Source: Benincasa hispida
Taxonomy: Eukaryota > Streptophyta > Magnoliopsida > Cucurbitales > Cucurbitaceae
DNA: 64,000 nt
Assembly: GCF_009727055.1 (NCBI RefSeq)
Contig: NC_052349.1
Location: 31,352,262-31,416,261, forward strand
Direction: 5' to 3'
Part shown: in pieces, positions 24,511 through 36,226 of the stretch
Position numbering within the stretch: position 1 is the stretch's first letter
Layout: each line of letters begins with the position of its first letter
Notes under the pieces: model-generated
The model's input: the letters and a program-made list of their open reading frames with translations, nothing else
Told to the model about the DNA's origin: nothing
Databases searched by the model: none
Made by a program: the position numbers and the translations under genes

Positions 24511-25258
24511 GAACAACTCTGCATTACTCACTCACTCGGCTGTTGCTTCCCCTGAAACAGTCGCTGATCCAAACTAGTACGTTGACAGCGGCGCCTCCAC
24601 CCACATAACTAGCAATCCCACTTTCCTCCATTCATCCTCCATCTACACAGGTAATGATAAAGTAATCGTTGGAAATGGTACTCCTCTCACTATATCTCAT
24701 TATGGGAACTCCAAACTCCTTACCATATTTGGTGTTCTTTCCCTACTTAACATACTTTATGTACCTGATATAGCTAAAAACTTGGTCAGTGTGTCTAAAT
24801 TAGCTAAGGACAATAACATTCTTGTTGAATTTCATGCTGATTTTTGTGTGGTTAAGGACAAGGACTCGGGGGTAGCACTACTGAAAGGCCGGCTTAAGGA
24901 TGGACTCTATCAATTGGACACTGTCAACCCGTCAATAAATAATGCACCTACTGCATCAAGATCACCAGGTGCTAGCTTAACTGTTCAGTCCTCCTTGTCT
25001 TCATCCCTATCTGCATTCATAACCATCATGACTGTCTCCAAAATGTTTCTCCACAGGCAGCTTGGCCATTCATCCCCTAAAATTTTGTCAAAACTAATTA
25101 GTGGATGTAATTTGAAAATCACTAATAATGAAAAGTTCTTTTGTGAAGCTTGTCAATTTGGAAAGTCTCATAAAGTACCTTTTTCCACCTCTTCATCTCA
25201 TGCACAAACACCCTTTGACTTAGTGCACACTAATCTCTGGGGGCCTGCCCCAATGCCA
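24511..25258 (+). pseudogene. Copia protease and pre-integrase domain
   Basis: Continues the gag frame. The protease active site YVDSGASTHIT lies at about 24578-24610, with an in-frame TAG just before it. The open block 24782-25261 carries LVSVSKLAKDNNILVEFH and the pre-integrase finger-like region RQLGHSSPKILSKL..FFCEACQFGKSHKVPF (H..H..C..C pattern), ending LVHTNLWGPAPMP before a TGA. The protease would cut the polyprotein. The stops make it unusable without readthrough. Confidence 0.85.
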
Positions 25259-25261
25259 TGA

Positions 25262-25860
25262 ACTAATGGTTTTAGGTACTATGTGTTGTTCGTCGATGAC
25301 TTCAACAGATTTACTTGGTTATACCCATTGAAACAGAAAAGTGATACTGCAGCTGCCTTTCAACATTTTCAGGCTTTTGTTCATACTCAGTTTAATAAAA
25401 CTCTTCGTACACTACAGATGGATGGAGGTGGTGAATTCAAAGCCATCACCTATATGTGTGATCAGTTAGGGATTCAAGTCAGGGTCTCCTGTCCTTACAC
25501 ATCAGCTCAGAACGGTCGTGCTGAGCGCAAACATCGCCACATTGTTGAGACGGGTCTCACACTCATAGCCCCCTGCACCTATGGTGGTATGCCTTCTAAA
25601 CTACTATTATACTCATTAACTCGTTTCATTCTCCTATTCTTCAAAACAAGAGCCCAATGGAAGCTCTCCTTGATAGAACATTGGATCTATCTTCTGTTCG
25701 AGTCTTTGGTTATGCATGTTATCCACACCTCTGGCCGTATTAGACTTACAAGTTTGCCTTTCACAGTAGGAAGTGTGTCTATCTCGGTCCCTCACTGATA
25801 CATAAAGGGTATCGCTGCCTAACTGATGATGGAAAAATAATCATATCCCGCCATGTGATA
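25262..25860 (+). pseudogene. Copia integrase
   Basis: The core reads YYVLFVDDFNRFTWLYPLKQKSD, then LRTLQMDGGGEFKA (second catalytic Asp) and SCPYTSAQNGRAERKHRHIVETGL (the Glu region), so the three acidic positions are recognisable. After about 25590 the frame shifts and the C-terminal part is garbled, resuming around [26 protein letters not shown] near 25780-25880. Confidence 0.88.
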
Positions 25861-27103
25861 TTTAATGAATTCCCATTCCAAACAGGCATCGACAACACTC
25901 TATCCCAAGTCTCCTCAACTTCAGCTCCACCAATCACAAACTGGTTTCCCCAGCATTCACTCTATAACTCTCAGCCTCCCGGATTTGAGAGCAAGTCTCA
26001 CCCGCACTACATCTGCAAGCTCAAGCGAGCTATTTATGGCCTAAAGCAGGCTCCTCGGGCTTAAAATGATGAACTAAAAGCCTTCCTCTATCGATCCGAG
26101 TTCACAGTAAGTTCTCAACTACTATTATTATGCTGCTGGTGTATGTAGACGATCTGATACTCACTGGTAGTGATCCAGCTTACCTAGACCATCTTGTTTC
26201 ACTATTCAATAACCAATTCTCACTTAAAGATCTTGGCAGACTCAACCATTTCCTTGGTGTTCAAATCAATTATACATCCTTTGGCTTTCATCTCCATCAA
26301 ACCCAATATATCACTGAGCTTCTGTCCAAACTTAATCTCCAAAACATGAAACCTTGTCCAATTCCCATTGTCCCTGGCACTTTACTCTCATTAAGTATAG
26401 GCACTCCTCTATCCGATCCATTTCTCTACCGAAACACAGTTGGTACTCTTCAGTACCTTACCAATACTCGACTCGACATAGCTTTCATTGTCAATAAGCT
26501 TAGCCAATTTCTTAAAGCTTCTACTGATGTACATTGGTCGATAGTTAAACGTGTACTTAGGTACCTAGCTGGGACTCTTCATTATGGCCTCACCATCAAA
26601 CCCGACTCATACCTCAACATTACAGCCTACTACGATGCCGACTGGGCTTCCAGCTTTGATGATCGAAAGTCGACTGCCGCTTATTGCATTTACATTGGCT
26701 CTACACTCATCTCCTAGTCCTCCAAAAAGCAAATGACTATGGCTAGATCAAGTATTGAGTCCGAGTATAGAGCTCTAGCTCACATTGCCACAAAGATCAT
26801 TTGGGTGAAGAATCTGCTTACTGAAATTGGTTTCCCTCCAACTGGAATTCCTGTCCTCTGGTGTGACAACATGGGCACTGGTGCCTTAGCAGCCAATCCA
26901 ATCTTTCACGCACGTACTAAGCACATTGAAATCGATGTGCAATTCATTTGGGATCTAGTTCTTCAAGATAAACTACATGTTCGATATGTTCCCTCCACTG
27001 AGCAGCTGGACGATTGCCTAACCAAGGCTCTTCCTTTTGACAATTTTTCATATCTTCGAAGCAAACTCGGACTAACCGAATTACCCTCTCGCTTGAGGGG
27101 GGA
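25861..27103 (+). pseudogene. Copia reverse transcriptase/RNase H with internal deletion
   Basis: After [17 protein letters not shown] the sequence passes directly to [30 protein letters not shown]. The usual N-terminal RT block (GSKWVFRTK..LVAKGF..TFSPVVK..LDVKNAFLNG) is absent, a deletion of several hundred bases relative to family layout. A TAA follows APRA at about 26062. Open block 26130-26717 keeps LLVYVDDLILTGSD and the thumb/connection. Block 26733-27194 is RNase H (SSIESEYRALAHIATKIIWVKNLL..VLWCDNMGTGALAANP). A TAG separates the two at about 26716. Confidence 0.88.
27095..27103 (+). promoter_or_regulatory. Polypurine tract
   Basis: GAGGGGGGA immediately before the 3' LTR. It would prime plus-strand DNA synthesis. 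Confidence 0.88.
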
Positions 27104-27435
27104 TGACAAGGATAAAAACCGGCCTACTCAGCAGGTGACAAAGCGCCACATGGATGCTGACCTTAAGGTCACCATGGACATTCTCTCTTCCTAACAGATT
27201 CTGGTACAACGATTGTCCTTCACCTGCAAGGAAAGATTTGATTCAATTATTCTTTTGTCCATACTTGGCATATATTTGTGTATATAAGGGAAACCTCTCT
27301 GTATAGAAATATATATACGAAAAAGGAAAAATTCAATATAGAAAAGAAGGGCAGAATAATTCAGCTCCCTTTTTCGTCATCTTCTTCATCCACTGTTTTT
27401 CCTTCCTCTGCTATAGTTTTCTTGCTGTCGTAACT
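27104..27435 (+). repeat. 3' LTR of the copia element
   Basis: 332 bp, same ends as the 5' LTR, about 94% identical by eye. It is followed by AACCT (27436-27440), the right copy of the target duplication. Confidence 0.92.
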
Positions 27436-27440
27436 AACCT

Positions 27441-28140
27441 TGCCCAACCGATATCAAATCACACAGGAAACACCTGAACCCCTTCCACAACTCCAATCCA
27501 ACATCAGATCTGAAAAAGAAGGTAGTGAGTGAAAAAATGGCCAGAGAGAGGGGGGAGAGACTGACGACCTAACTGACGATAATCGACGGCAGCAGACAAG
27601 CTGCAAACCACTTACAACTAGAGAAGGGACTGAGAGAGAGGTCGATGACTTACAGCATCGATGAAGATCGATGGACGAAACTCGGTAGAAGTGGTGGTGA
27701 CCGGTACGATTGGGCGACGACTAGACGGTTTGTTCTTGCATGCGAGAGGTGGTCTTGAGGAGAGAGAATTTTTTGTTGGGGGGTTGTTGGCGGCTGCATC
27801 TCAAATAGGTTTAAGAAAAACTTTTTCCACGCACACACGCACAGTTGTATAACTATATATCTATTTATTTTCTTTTTCCCTCTTACATTCCCTTAAAATA
27901 AATCCAAAACCAATAAAACCAAAAATAAATACCAAATCTTCCAATTAAATTCCAACTCTTAAATCTTTAAATTTAGATTCAATTTTCACCAATTGAATTA
28001 ATTTTGAATTTCCAAGTACTTATCCCTTACACTAAATTAAATCATCTTAACCCAATAATTCAATTATTCTTAAAACTACAAATTACCAAATAATTCAGGA
28101 TAATTAAATAAAAAATTACCTAAAAATTCGGGGTATTACA
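27441..28140 (-). repeat. 3' LTR of chromovirus, proximal part
   Basis: On the minus strand it starts TGTAATACCCCG at 28140, right after a polypurine tract AAGAAGGGAGAAA (28141-28153). It runs left to the copia insertion at 27440 and then continues at 23068. The TGTAA(C/T)ACCCCG start is characteristic of Tekay/Del-type chromovirus LTRs. The short frames at 27650-27852 inside it are not protein-like. Confidence 0.78.
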
Positions 28141-28153
28141 TTTCTCCCTTCTT

Positions 28154-31100
28154 AAGAAACTTTCATTCTTGAAAGTTCTAATCCTGAAAAAAAAAAAAAA
28201 AAAACTCTGGGTACTTTATTCTCATCTCGTGCTCTCATTCCCATGTTGCTTCCTCGAATTGATGATTCTGCCATAAAACTTTCACAATTGTTATCTCTTG
28301 GTTGCGCAAGACTTTTACTTCCTTTGCAAGAATTTGAACAGGCTTCTCCTCATACTCAGGTTCTCATTCGATTGTAAGGGTTCGAAGTCTACCACATGGG
28401 ATGGATCTATCATATACTTTCTCAACATCGAGATATGAAAAACATTATGAACTGTAGAGAGAGACGGTGGTAATGCCAATCGATAAACTATAGGGCCAAT
28501 TCGCTCCAAAATCTCAAAATGCCCAATAAAACATGTACTTAGCTTCCACTTCCTTTCAAACCTTAGAATATCTTTCTCAGGTGTCATTTTCAAAAAAACT
28601 TTCACCCCCTACCTAACTCTAAGTCTTTGTGTCTAATATCAGCATAACTTTTCTGTCTACTCTGGCATGTCTGCATTCTTTCTCTAATCGTCAGAATAGC
28701 CTCATTCGTAGTTTGCATTAACTCAGGTTCCAACAATTTTTGTTCTCCAAATTTATCCTAGTAAACTGGCGACTTGCAATTCCTCCATACTGAGCCTCCA
28801 AATGGCACCATGCCAATACTAGTCTGGTAACTGTTATTATAAGAAAACTTCATGAGATGCAAATGGAAGTCCCAACTCCTTGAAAATTTCCACTCACAAG
28901 CACATAACATATCCTCTAAGTTTTGGTTCGAACATTCTGTTTGACCATTAGAGGTGTTCAAAAAATCCGATGACTTGAAAAAACCGATCAACCCAACCCA
29001 ACCCGTGTGGTTTGGGTTGGGTTGGGTTCAAATAAATGAAAATTTTATGGGTTTGGGTTGGTTCATGGGGTTCACCTAATATTTTTTGAATAATTTATTC
29101 TTCAACAACTCTTAAAAATAGTTTTTTTGCACTTTAGAAAGAATTTTCACTATATAAATTGAAAATTGAGTTGTTAATCTTAATTCAATATATGAAAATA
29201 ATTAAATTAGATTTTTACATATTTACATTTTGCTTCTTTTTAGAACAAAATTTTAAATAAATGACCCGATTAACTCGAACCAGCCCAACCCAAATATTTC
29301 ATGTTTAGGTTGGGTTGGGTTCATTTTTTTAATAAGAGTTATTTGGGTTGAAGAAAATTACAACCCAAATAATTTGGTTGGGCTTAAAAGATCTATCAAC
29401 CCAACCCAACCCAACCCATGAACACCCCTATTGACCATTAGTTTGTGGATGAAAGATTATATTGAATTCTAACTGGGTATCTAACACCTTCTAGAGACTC
29501 TTCCAAAAATGGATTAGAAACGAGGGTCACCATTTGACATAACCGAAACTAGTACATCAAGAAGTGTGATAACCTCTTCCATATATAACTATGAAACTTA
29601 AGATGCTGAAAATCAACAATACTTAACACATCCACTCTGGGAACCATGAAAACTGTCGTGAGCTTAAGAAAGTCTTATTCACTAAAAACATATATCTGAC
29701 ATATCCTACTGTCACAGAGAAATCCTCATACATGCGGAAGAGAAACTGACCATAATATATAATGTGTAATCTGAAGATACGTAACATAACAAATCTGATC
29801 AACTAAAAAATGCTTCTACTATTTGAGCATCAACTATTAAGCTGTCCTTAATAGCTACATGTATAAGAATCAATTTTGACTTGTTCAATCTCGTACTCGA
29901 TAGAAACTCGACAGAAAGCTTCATTTTTGCACGGGCAACAAAACATACTCGAAACTAACCTAACGTCACCCTTTGGTCCTAAACAAGTACATATAATTAT
30001 TTAGATCCTACTACAAATAAGTCTCGAAATCTCTTTCATAATGAGGTTCCTGAAGCTCTTGGATACTATCAAGTATTCGTTAATCTAAAACACAATACCA
30101 CAACCTCAAAATAATTGTATCTAATCTCTGAAAATATATATATATATTTTTTATAGATAAAACCTTCTTGATTCATAAATCTATCTCAAGAATATCCATC
30201 TCCATAAAGTCAATCAACTCATCGTCCATGCTAGAAGAAACATACCATTTTTAGTGCTTCAAGTTTAGGATTCAGAATCCGGATTCAACATCTAATGCCC
30301 CCAGCATTCCCCTGCAACTTAGCTACGCTATCATAATCAACTCTTAATATGGTTGTTACATAAGCACATGGATTTCAACTCTCTTCTTGACATATGAAAC
30401 TAGTGTGCCTAGATGCAAAACACTAAGGTGTCTAGAAAAGTTACATAAATAGCTCATGTATCTGCGACCTGCTATTTGACTCTGCTAGGACTACTCTATA
30501 GGCAGCCTTAGAAACGAAAGTATTCTATTCTCAAGCTCATCTTTTGTATTAATGGTCAAGCTGGAAGATCTGGATTAATTACTTAACTTGACACTCATAC
30601 AAATGAAACTCTACTTGGAGTTAGATTACTTTCACATTTAAATCAAATCGATTGATTGCAAGTTTCTAATTATATCCTATATTTAGAGCCGCACTCCCTT
30701 ACCCTTCGTTAATACCTTCAATGGTGTACCTTTTGATTATTAAAGCCTTAACATTCCATGCCAATAGTTTTAAAACAACAATTGCTACTAACAACTCCAC
30801 TTTAGATTATCCTTCTTACCCTTTTATTTTGAAAAAAAAAAAAAAAAGACTTTCATGTTGAAATTGGGCTTCACGACCAGTGCTTTATGCAATTTCTTCC
30901 ATCATCACATAGTGAGGTCTAAAGTTTTAAATGGTAGCAATATATTCTTCTTTTACACTAAAGCCAACACCTTGTAACCACTCATATCATGTCTTAGAAA
31001 CCAACCCATACTTAAGTACTTGAAGGTTTGAACACATTAGTTTCCTTTCTCTCATAAATAGTAGCATTCCTTAAATACTTTCCTTTTCTTCACACTAATA

Positions 31101-32367
31101 TTTTTTTAGATTGAAAACTCAAGGTGCTCTTCTTCCCTTTCCAAGTGTGGCATAAACTCACTACACAAGGTGTAGCTCCACTTAACTCCCCTATAAGTCT
31201 TACCTTCTCATCTAATTTTTTTTCATGTTGTAGAGTTCTCCTTCACCAATTGTCATTGCGTTTTAACTCCAAAATTTTTTCTATTGGTCCCGTTAGCTTA
31301 ACTAAATTCTTTTCATCTTGACTAGGATATGGATAAGTAAGTACCTTGAGATACTTCTTAAGCTAACTCCTTAGTTCAAAAGCCACCCTTTATTTTCTAG
31401 GTCCTAAGTCCTATTTAAACTAGCTTCCTTTCCACACCACAATAACTAAACTAGGTACTTTTAAGAAGAGTTTCCTCACATGAAGCTTACTTACTTTCCC
31501 TCATGAGCATTTTTCGCTCTTCGAGTACTACACCTGAACAGCCAAAGTACCTCATTCAGTTCATCAACCTTAAACTCCACAATAGTAATCTTGTCATATT
31601 AAACCCTTTAGAGGTTTCATATAAGAGGCACAGACTCTAATAATTAAAAATTCCTGGGGATGCCTTATTCCCTTATACATGTTTCCCTTTTTTTTCGTTT
31701 AGGTATGTTACCTGAAAAACCAAAACACACACCTTATTCAAACCACCAAACTTTAGTACCACAAATGCGATCATGTCCTAATAATCCTTTCAAAATTCTT
31801 CTTAAGATATTTGACTAATATCTAATAGCCTTTAATAAAACTATAATCTTTTCCTTTTCTCCTTCCTATATTAAAAAAACTTTAATCTTGTCCCTAAGTA
31901 TTTCTGGTACTTCCACCAACCACATTACCCATTACAAACATAACACTAGTCTTAAATGAATTCTTGTCTAGACAATTTTATTCATTGACTCAAGCATATG
32001 TTTACTTTTATTCCTAAACTGCCATAACTCTACATAGTTTTATCACCCTTTAAGATATCTAAACTAAAGTATATACATGTTCCTTTCTAACAATCCGTCC
32101 ATGAGATAAACCGACGCCAAGTGACCTCATAAATCTTTTTTTCCTTTTATGGAATCATACCTGAATAATTAGCTTATAATAGCTTCTATCGAGTCATTGA
32201 CCTAGCAAACATAACTGGAGCATTTAAGCTAAAAAAATATCTTAATGTGCAACCATCATAAAACTTTTAATTGATGGGACATACCTGGCGATGATGAAAA
32301 ATTCATCACTGGCCATATGAAAATTCTGGACTTACATAGTAAGCCAGTCTACAAAACCAAAACATGA
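28154..32367 (-). pseudogene. Ty3/gypsy chromovirus pol remnant with C-terminal chromodomain
   Basis: On the minus strand, 28315-28605 reads RFERKWKLSTCFIGHFEILERIGPIVYRLALPPSLSTVHNVFHISMLRKYMIDPSHV, the integrase tail (GPY/F region). At 28195-28270 a chromodomain-like end follows (VLWQNHQFEEATWE..KYPE). 28758-28991 is the end of the integrase core (NGQTECSNQNLEDMLCACEWKFSRSWDFHLHLMKFSYN). The preceding HPQT and DPRF motifs are on the other side of the MITE (29440-29600). From about 29600 to 32360 the body is so decayed that RT and gag cannot be followed. Chromodomain integrases steer insertion toward marked heterochromatin. Confidence 0.8.
28949..29430. mobile_element. 482-bp hAT-type MITE inserted in the chromovirus integrase
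   Basis: The ends are TAGAGGTGTTCA and TGAACACCCCTA, a 12-bp inverted repeat with one mismatch, followed inward by runs of 'aacccaaccc/gggttgggtt'. TTGACCAT lies immediately outside both ends (28941-28948 and 29431-29438), a perfect 8-bp target duplication. There is no coding capacity. The flanking sequences read as uninterrupted integrase (FHPQTNGQ then TECSNQN) once the insert and one repeat are ignored. A related copy lies at 61397-61988. Confidence 0.92.
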
Positions 32368-32379
32368 GCTTTGATAACA
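32368..32379 (-). promoter_or_regulatory. Primer-binding site of the chromovirus
   Basis: The minus strand reads TGTTATCAAAGC, two bases off the Met-tRNA consensus, two bases after an LTR end GTTGTTACA. Confidence 0.7.
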
Positions 32380-32381
32380 AC

Positions 32382-33050
32382 TGTAACAACCTGACTTACT
32401 AACATTTACTAATAGGACATTACTACATACATGCATAAGCCTTAGATAAATATTTGAATTTTTTGCTTAGATATGACAAAATGATCTCACCAAATAAAAA
32501 TCAATAAATCGTCATTAAAACAATTTAAAAAAATTCCTTGGGGTCCCCATAAAACCATAAAACAAACTAGAAAATTCTCATAAAAAGTTTAAAAGTACAA
32601 ATACTAGACCTCTAAGTTCAAACATCAAACTAGAAATTTTAAAACATAAAATCATGAAAAAATGAGCGAAAACCTCTAACTGGTCTCATTGGCATGGTCA
32701 CAGATTCTTCTTGTCAACCCTCGATCTGCCCTTGCTCTTACCTGAAAAACATAACATAAGAAAGGATAAGTGTAAATTACCCAGTAAGTAACCCCATTAC
32801 TGGCCAACTAATCGTAACATAAGAAAGAATAAGTAGAATACCCTCACTTGCATGTCCAATAAATGAAGTGTTCTAGTAGGACATGAAAAACTTCAACTAA
32901 TCATGGATGACCAACTAGTGAATAACTAACATGCCTTTGCGTAAGTGAGATGTACCCATAACCTTTGGTGAATCCCGAAGGAAATCACAAACCTCTGGTG
33001 AATCCCAAAGGAAATCACAAACCTCTACTGAATCTTAAAAGTTACTTTGG
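32382..33050 (-). repeat. 5' LTR of chromovirus, truncated
   Basis: The inner end (minus strand GTTGTTACA at 32390-32382) precedes the primer site. 32640-33050 matches 21890-22230, including 'cctgaaaaacataacataagaaag' and the start of the 28-bp tandem array. The outer part is lost where a family A copia LTR begins at about 33055. Confidence 0.7.
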
Positions 33051-33054
33051 ATCT

Positions 33055-34640
33055 TGGTTTTTTTTCTTTTTCATTTAGAAATTTATAAATTCTAGGGTGC
33101 TAAATATCGGTCTATTATTGCCTTTTATATAATTGAATGTGCAAGAGATGTATGTTTAAATTATATGTTTTGGTAATATTCATAATGTATGTCATATAGT
33201 TTTAAAATCCCACCTTAGGATAAACATGATCATGCATCATATAAATATTATATGGTTACATGATTAATAAAGCATGCTCATGCATTATAATGTAATTGTT
33301 ATATTATTTGAATGCATGTTTTGAATAAGCATATTCATGCATCATAAATGTTATAATATATGATATCGATAAATGAATATGTATGTTCCTTTTTCATGTA
33401 TGATAATTATAAGTGTTATAATTAGATGAAAAATGAACTTTACATTGAGCATGACATTACATAGATTAATATAAATGTTATATTCAATCAAAGTCGTCAT
33501 AATGCAAATGAAAAAGGATTTTGAAAAACTCATTGTTTATAAAGGTTACAAGTTCATTGAGTTAGATTAAAATCAATAATCAAGAGTTGCATGCAAAATA
33601 TGTCCAAATGAATTTTAAATGGTTTAAAATTAATTCACCTATACTTATGTTAAACGCATTTCTAATGAGATTAGAAATACGTTAATCTTTTAATTTGTTT
33701 TAATAGGATTAAAATAAACTCCTTTAAAAGATTAAATTTATAAAATAATTGCCCATAAGAGACCTTTGTCTTAGAAACATTTTGTCTAGGAGGGGGTATT
33801 TAAACTGATGGAAATGTTACACCTCCACTTGGAAACCGACCTGGAAGGCGAATTGGGTAAATATTTTATAAGAATGCAATAAGTGATCAATTTTGTTAAA
33901 GATTTTAATAAACGAGATTAGATATTGTTAAATATTCAATATAAGCATTATACTGAGCAAACTTACAATGACTTAGATAAATTGAATTAGTCGGATTTGC
34001 CTAAGTATGAGACCCAAAATTTTAAAATACTCAGTGGGAAGAAAAGATGTATACGATATGCCAATTTTTTTGCTCACATTCTCTTAAAAGTTCACACCAT
34101 GAGACTTCTGCTTGGCCTCGTGGTGCCCTGGGAGCGTCCCCCTTCAGATGGTGTTTTTATGGGTCAATAATAAGGTGAATGGAGAGAATGTTTATAGTAA
34201 GTAGGAGAGGATGTGTGTCAACATGTCCTACCATCTCCTTCATTGGTTTGCATTGTGAAACCTTCTTGTACAGCCTCATGGCACCCTGAGAGCGTCCCCT
34301 TCGGATGGTTTGTGGATTAGGTCAATATCAGGATGAACTCCATAAATGGTTTCTGGATAGGATCGCTTTAGTTTTTGCCACAACTGACTTTTCCCTTCGA
34401 TTGGGTCATTGAGATAGAATTCTAGGGTCTAAAATGAAAGGTAGCACTTACAAGAAATTGTTAAGCGAGTTAATGATTTTTTAACTAAACCAATGGTGAC
34501 TAATCGTCATAGGAATAAGATTTATTCTAGTGTGATGATTGATTGAGATGTATCTCTATTTAGTGGAGGGGTCATTGACCACCCTTTGGTAGCTTTTTTC
34601 CTAAACCACTGAAGCATAATTGCAAAATGGAATAATGATT
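33055..34640 (+). repeat. 5' LTR region of copia copy A4
   Basis: Reverse-complement match to the A2 LTR (8070-9700): the 'gtatgtcatatag..ggataa..gatcatgcatcatat' block, AT-rich ATGCAT-rich segment, 'cccctcctagacaaaa'-type landmarks (here 'ttgtctaggaggggg', 33777-33795), duplicated 'gtgccctgggagcgtcccc/gcaccctgagagcgtcccc' words at about 34121 and 34287, and 'ccactgaagcataattgcaaaatgg' near its end. The ends are approximate. Confidence 0.65.
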
Positions 34641-34736
34641 AGGGTTCATTATTAAGGTTCTGCTAAAATTGATTGGACTAAAATGAATTTTTGCATAAGT
34701 GTCTAAAATGGGTAATTTTTTTTTGTATCAACAAAT

Positions 34737-36222
34737 ATGTCTTGCGCTCCAATGAACCTTCTTAAAGCTAAAATGTTGACTGAATTCAATTACGCAATTT
34801 GGAAAGAATCAATTAAAACTATGTTCATGGTAAACTACCTTAACTTTATCTTGACTGAGGAATGTTCTCTAGTTCCAACCCTTGATGCAACACGAAGTGT
34901 TCGTGATGCATACGAAAGGTGGACGAAGGCCAATCTTGAGGCACGAGTTCACATTTTGGCAAGCATACCTGATGTCTTGGCTAAGAGATTTGATAGCATG
35001 GTCACTGTACTTTAGATCATGAAATCAATGCGAGAATTGTTTGAGCGAATGTGCTCACAATCCAAGCAGGATGGGGTTCATATAGATGAAACTAGTAATG
35101 TCAGCTTCTTATTTGAAGTTCGATCTATATTGAATGTCAAGGGATTGATAGAGGAGGCAAAAGTTTCTAACTTTAGCAAAGTTTATCAAAGAGGTTTGAC
35201 CTTGGAAGAAAACTTGAAATTCATAATAAGGGTGTTCAAGTTTATCCCACTGCTCTTCAGCATAGGAAGAGATCTAAATCGATTTACTTGTCCTAAAGTC
35301 GTGCTTAGTAGAGAATAATGATTCTGATTGAATAGTTGATTCAAGGGTTACTAATCACATGTATTCTTCCCACCAGGGATTTGATTCCTAGAGACAATTG
35401 GATGTTGGAGAGATGACTCTTCGAGTCGATATTGGTGAGGCCATTCTAACTGTTGCCGTAGGTAGGCTTAAGTTACTCATAGACAAGAAACGATATATTC
35501 TATTAGATGACATATATATAGTTCCTAATATGAAAAGGAATTTGATCTTTGTTTCTTGTTTGATTGAGCAAAATTATTCTCTCTTCTTATATGGAGGCAA
35601 AATATTTATTTTCAAAAACGGAATAGAGATACGATTTGCTTCAAAAGAAAGTAAATTATCTGTAGTAAGGTTGTTAGTTACAAAGACTGTCCTAAATACT
35701 GAAATGTTCAGAACGACAACATCTACGAAGAGACCAAGGATTTCTCCTAAAGAAAAATTTCACCTTTGGCATCTAAGGTTAGGTCACATTAATCTTAATA
35801 AGATTGAGTGATTGGTGAAAAGTGGACTTCTAAATGGTTTGGAAGAAATTTTTTTACCTGTATGTGAGTCATCGCTTGAGGGCAAGATGACGAAACAACC
35901 TTTTACTGGAAAAGGTTATTGAGCCAAAGAGACCTTGGAGCTTATACATTCAGATCTCTGTGGTTCGATGAATGTAAAAACAAGAGGATAGTATGAATAT
36001 TTCATCTCTTTCATAGATATTATTCAAGATACGAGTATCTTTACTTAATGCAACACAAGTCTAAAGCACTTAAAAGTTTAAGGAATATAAAACTGAGATT
36101 GAAAACTTGTTAAGTAAAAAGGTAAAAACACTACGATCTGATCGTGGTGGAGAGAATATGGATTTAAGATTCCAGAACTATATGATAGAACATGGAATAA
36201 CGTCCCAAATTTAAGCCATTGG
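34737..36222 (+). pseudogene. Copia gag and pol start (family A, copy A4)
   Basis: 34737-35015 is Gag (MSCAPMNLLKAKMLTEFNYAIWKES..YERWTKANLEARVHILASIPDVLAKRFDS), continuing to about 35318 across a stop. 35398-35811 is the protease-to-pre-integrase region (LLDDIYIVPNMKRNLIFVSCL..FHLWHLRLGHINLNKIE). The integrase start (CESSLEGKMTKQPFTGKGY..LIHSDLCGSMNVKTRG) follows to about 36222 with many stops. No complete domain is usable. The non-coding LTR element begins at 36227, so A4 is cut there. Confidence 0.82.
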
Positions 36223-36226
36223 TACA

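Larger units (their letters stand above)
23069..27435 (+). mobile_element. Full-length Ty1/copia retrotransposon, 4367 bp, non-autonomous
   Basis: Two LTRs of equal length (332 bp) begin TGACAAGGATAAAAA and end TAACT. A perfect Met-tRNA primer site follows the first at once and a polypurine tract precedes the second. AACCT flanks the element on both sides as a 5-bp target duplication. By eye the LTRs differ at about 19 of 332 positions, roughly 94% identity, so the insertion is not recent. Size and layout fit short-LTR copia lineages such as Ale/Retrofit (lineage not verified). The coding region has stops and an internal deletion in RT. It sits in the 3' LTR of a minus-strand chromovirus. Confidence 0.93.

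Noticed and set aside
31124..31321. 65-codon plus-strand frame
   Set aside because: It lies in the decayed chromovirus interior, opposite to its coding strand, with Phe/Ser/Leu-rich composition expected from pyrimidine-rich DNA.
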